From NCBI RefSeq assembly GCF_001238295.1, contig NZ_LGXZ01000010.1:1-64000 (forward strand): a DNA stretch of 64,000 nt, given 5' to 3'. How positions within the stretch are numbered: position 1 is the stretch's first letter; each line of letters opens with the position of its first letter. Below are positions 61,817-64,000 of the stretch, piece by piece. Source of the DNA: Ruegeria sp. 6PALISEP08 (GTDB lineage: Bacteria; Pseudomonadota; Alphaproteobacteria; Rhodobacterales; Rhodobacteraceae). Under the pieces are notes generated by a model. It was not told the origin of the DNA. It was given only the letters and a program-made list of their open reading frames with translations, and ran no database searches. Made by a program: the position numbers and the translations under genes.

Positions 61817-64000
61817 ATGGCATCATATAACGCGCGCAACCGCGATCCATTGTTGGACAGCACCACGCAGGCCGCTTTGGAGCGACGCAGTAAGGAACTG
61901 ATCGGTATCGCCTTGATCCTGCTGGGTTTGGCTGCGGCGGCGATGATCTGGTCCTATACGCCCGATGATCCGAACTGGATGGTGTCGACCGACGCCCCGG
62001 TACAGAACTGGATGGGACGGATTGGCGCGTCGATCGCAGCGCCCTTGTTCATGATCGTGGGGTGGGGCAGCTGGGGCATTGCGCTTGTTCTGATCGGGTG
62101 GGGTTTGCGTTTCGCGGGCCACTTCGGTGAAGACCGGGCCATCGCACGGTTGATTTTTGCCCCGATCTGGATTGCCGTTGTCTCGGTCTACGCCGCGACC
62201 CTTGTTCCCGATGCCGAATGGCGCGCAACCCACAGCTATGGGCTGGGCGGTTTGTTTGGCGACACTGTCATGGGAGCGTTGCTGACACTGTTGCCGATCT
62301 CTTCACATTTTCTGGTCAAGCTAATGTCATTGGCCATGGCGGTCGGCATGATTGCGCTGGGCATTTTTGTTTTGGGCTTCACCAAAACGGACGTGAAACG
62401 TGGTTTCCACGCCTTCCTGCTGGGCCTTGTGATGTCCTATGACATGCTGATGACCCTGATGGGGCGCGGTGCGGCGTCGGCGGCGCAAGCGGCACGGGAT
62501 CGCCGAGCGCAGTGGGAAGAACGCAAACTTGCGCGTACTGAGGCGGAAGAGGCCATTTATGAAGACGATCTGGCCTACGCTGATCCAATCTTTGAAGCCC
62601 CCGAGCTGGAAAGCCCGGAACCTGCGGTGAAAGGCGGACTGCTGTCGCGCATGCCGTCGCTTATCCGCCGCCCTGACCCTATGCCCGAACCTGAACTGGT
62701 CGATCCTGAACCAATCGCGGGCTTTGATGAGATGCCGGGCGAGGATCGCATCCGGTCGAAAATCTCGGCCGCTGTACGCAATCGCAAAGTGGCGGCAGGT
62801 GAGATGACGCCCGAGCCGGACCCGAACCTGCCTTTGACCAAAGGTCGAGGCCGCCGCCCTGGTCCGCTGATCCTGAATACAAGCCAGCCGGATGGTCTGC
62901 CGATGGAGCCACCGGTGACGGCTGCGGGCTTGCCGTCCGAGCCTCCGGTTTCGGCGGATGTCACTGCAGAGTGGCAAGATCCCGCACCGACGGGATATGC
63001 GCCGGAGCCGATGCTGGATCATTATGCGTCTGAGCCGGAAGTAGACGACGCCCCGGTCTTCGAAGATGTTGAAGAGCCCGCACCGCAGCCGCGACCTGCA
63101 ATGAAAATCCCTGTGGCCGAACCGCGAAAACCCGTGGTTGCCCAACCCGTGCGCCGCACGCCGCAGCCATCCCGTCGGGCACAGGCCGAAGCGCAACCGG
63201 CGTTGTCGTTTGAGGACAAACATGCCGATTTCGAACTGCCTCCGCTGGGATTGTTGTCGAATCCGGCCAGCATTCAGCGCCATCATCTGAGTGATGAGGC
63301 GTTGGAAGAAAACGCGCGGATGCTGGAAAATGTTCTGGATGATTACGGCGTCAAAGGTGAGATCGTCAGCGTTCGCCCCGGTCCGGTTGTCACCATGTAC
63401 GAGTTGGAACCGGCTCCGGGTTTGAAAGCCAGCCGCGTGATTGGCCTGGCCGATGACATTGCGCGTTCGATGTCAGCGCTGTCGGCACGTGTTTCAACCC
63501 TGCCGGGACGCTCTGTCATCGGCATCGAGCTGCCCAACGAAAACCGCGAGATGGTGGTTCTGCGCGAAATTCTCGCCAGCCGTGACTTTGGCGATGGCAA
63601 CCATGCACTGCCTCTGGCACTGGGCAAGGATATTGGTGGCGAATCCGTTGTGGCGAACCTGGCCAAGATGCCTCACTTGCTGATCGCAGGGACCACCGGT
63701 TCCGGTAAATCGGTGGCGATCAACACGATGATTTTGTCATTGCTGTACAAGCTGACACCGGATGAATGCCGCCTTATCATGATCGATCCGAAGATGCTGG
63801 AACTTTCGGTTTATGACGGCATCCCGCACCTGCTCTCGCCTGTCGTCACCGACCCGAAAAAGGCGGTCGTCGCGCTGAAATGGGTCGTGGGTGAGATGGA
63901 AGACCGCTATCGCAAGATGTCCAAAATGGGTGTCCGCAATATAGCCGGTTACAACGGTCGCGTGAAAGACGCGCTGGCCAAGGGCGAGCTGTTCAGCCGC
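61817..64000 (+). CDS. ftsK: DNA translocase FtsK (N-terminal 728 codons; runs off window)
   Basis: The first 728 residues of the divisome DNA translocase. Residues about 28-200 hold four membrane helices; about 200-480 is an acidic, Pro-rich linker (many PEP, EPEP and AEP stretches); about 490-728 is the start of the RecA-like motor with Walker A GTTGSGKS near 625 and Walker B LIMIDPKMLELSVYDGIPHLL near 655. FtsK anchors at the septum and pumps chromosome ends to dif for XerCD resolution. The gamma DNA-reading domain would lie beyond 64000. The start is the ATG at 61817. Confidence 0.95.
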   Translation, partial: MASYNARNRDPLLDSTTQAALERRSKELIGIALILLGLAAAAMIWSYTPDDPNWMVSTDAPVQNWMGRIGASIAAPLFMIVGWGSWGIALVLIGWGLRFAGHFGEDRAIARLIFAPIWIAVVSVYAATLVPDAEWRATHSYGLGGLFGDTVMGALLTLLPISSHFLVKLMSLAMAVGMIALGIFVLGFTKTDVKRGFHAFLLGLVMSYDMLMTLMGRGAASAAQAARDRRAQWEERKLARTEAEEAIYEDDLAYADPIFEAPELESPEPAVKGGLLSRMPSLIRRPDPMPEPELVDPEPIAGFDEMPGEDRIRSKISAAVRNRKVAAGEMTPEPDPNLPLTKGRGRRPGPLILNTSQPDGLPMEPPVTAAGLPSEPPVSADVTAEWQDPAPTGYAPEPMLDHYASEPEVDDAPVFEDVEEPAPQPRPAMKIPVAEPRKPVVAQPVRRTPQPSRRAQAEAQPALSFEDKHADFELPPLGLLSNPASIQRHHLSDEALEENARMLENVLDDYGVKGEIVSVRPGPVVTMYELEPAPGLKASRVIGLADDIARSMSALSARVSTLPGRSVIGIELPNENREMVVLREILASRDFGDGNHALPLALGKDIGGESVVANLAKMPHLLIAGTTGSGKSVAINTMILSLLYKLTPDECRLIMIDPKMLELSVYDGIPHLLSPVVTDPKKAVVALKWVVGEMEDRYRKMSKMGVRNIAGYNGRVKDALAKGELFSR

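Noticed and set aside
62327-63286. Minus-strand open frame of 319 codons
   Set aside because: Antisense to ftsK, Arg-rich composition arising from the acidic Pro-rich linker codons.

Overview
The window looks like a chromosomal stretch of a marine alphaproteobacterium of the Rhodobacteraceae (Roseobacter group). Supporting signs are a CcrM-type GANTC DNA methyltransferase with GANTC sites in its own leader, FlaF/FlbT next to flagellin, a CenR-like response regulator, a Rhodobacter-type porin, DUF2125 and DUF3576 proteins, LpxK/WaaA/LptE (an LPS-bearing outer membrane), high GC, and long runs of genes joined by 4-base ATGA or GTGA overlaps. I saw no rRNA, tRNA, insertion sequence, prophage or CRISPR array. 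Almost all of it is ordinary, densely coded core and accessory chromosome.

Layout. 1-2.3 kb: an exported repeat protein (cut by the window edge), a cupin, a small unknown protein and a glutamate-receptor-like channel. 2.4-6.9 kb: dapE, an acetyltransferase, a DUF2064 glycosyltransferase and RNase R. 6.9-10.2 kb: DUF1801 and GST genes divergent from a WYL regulator with a perfect operator-like palindrome between them, then a lytic transglycosylase. 10.15-10.55 kb: AT-rich non-coding DNA with a 15-bp perfect inverted repeat. 10.5-18.1 kb: a polyamine module (class III aminotransferase, GntR regulator, potFGHI-type ABC importer, PuuB-like oxidoreductase) with three copies of a shared TGATCAAAT motif. 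18.1-24.8 kb: a kinase-like gene and a flagellar cluster (flgD, fliK, rod-binding protein, flgN-like, flagellin, flaF, flbT, DUF1217). The flagellin appears to carry a lesion at each end.

24.8-31.6 kb is rich in signalling genes: a DUF427-cyclase fusion, a membrane-anchored winged-helix regulator paired with a small exported protein, a cationic secreted protein, rnhB, ccrM and a second membrane cyclase. 31.6-41.3 kb: alkB, mutY, dciA, a DsbA-like protein, then lpxK-waaA-phosphatase-pmbA, and a DUF2125 protein. 41.4-45 kb: SDR, enoyl-CoA hydratase-like and VOC genes, an HNH protein and a flavoprotein. 45-49.7 kb: the leuS-lptE-holA operon and a DUF3576 lipoprotein. 49.9-54.2 kb: porin, PLP-homeostasis protein, an L,D-transpeptidase, ribA and a cenR-like regulator. 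This is followed by a perfect FNR-type box ahead of a short, strongly terminated segment that I propose as a small RNA. 54.5-64 kb: acetyltransferase, xth, thioredoxin-TPR protein, LON-domain protein, Trm112-like protein, a UbiH-family hydroxylase, amidase, a DapC-like aminotransferase and the first 728 codons of ftsK.

The most interesting items are the FNR-box/sRNA candidate, the glutamate-receptor-like channel whose filter position reads NGGFEE instead of TVGYGD, the DUF427-cyclase fusion, the membrane winged-helix regulator cassette, and the doubly damaged flagellin.
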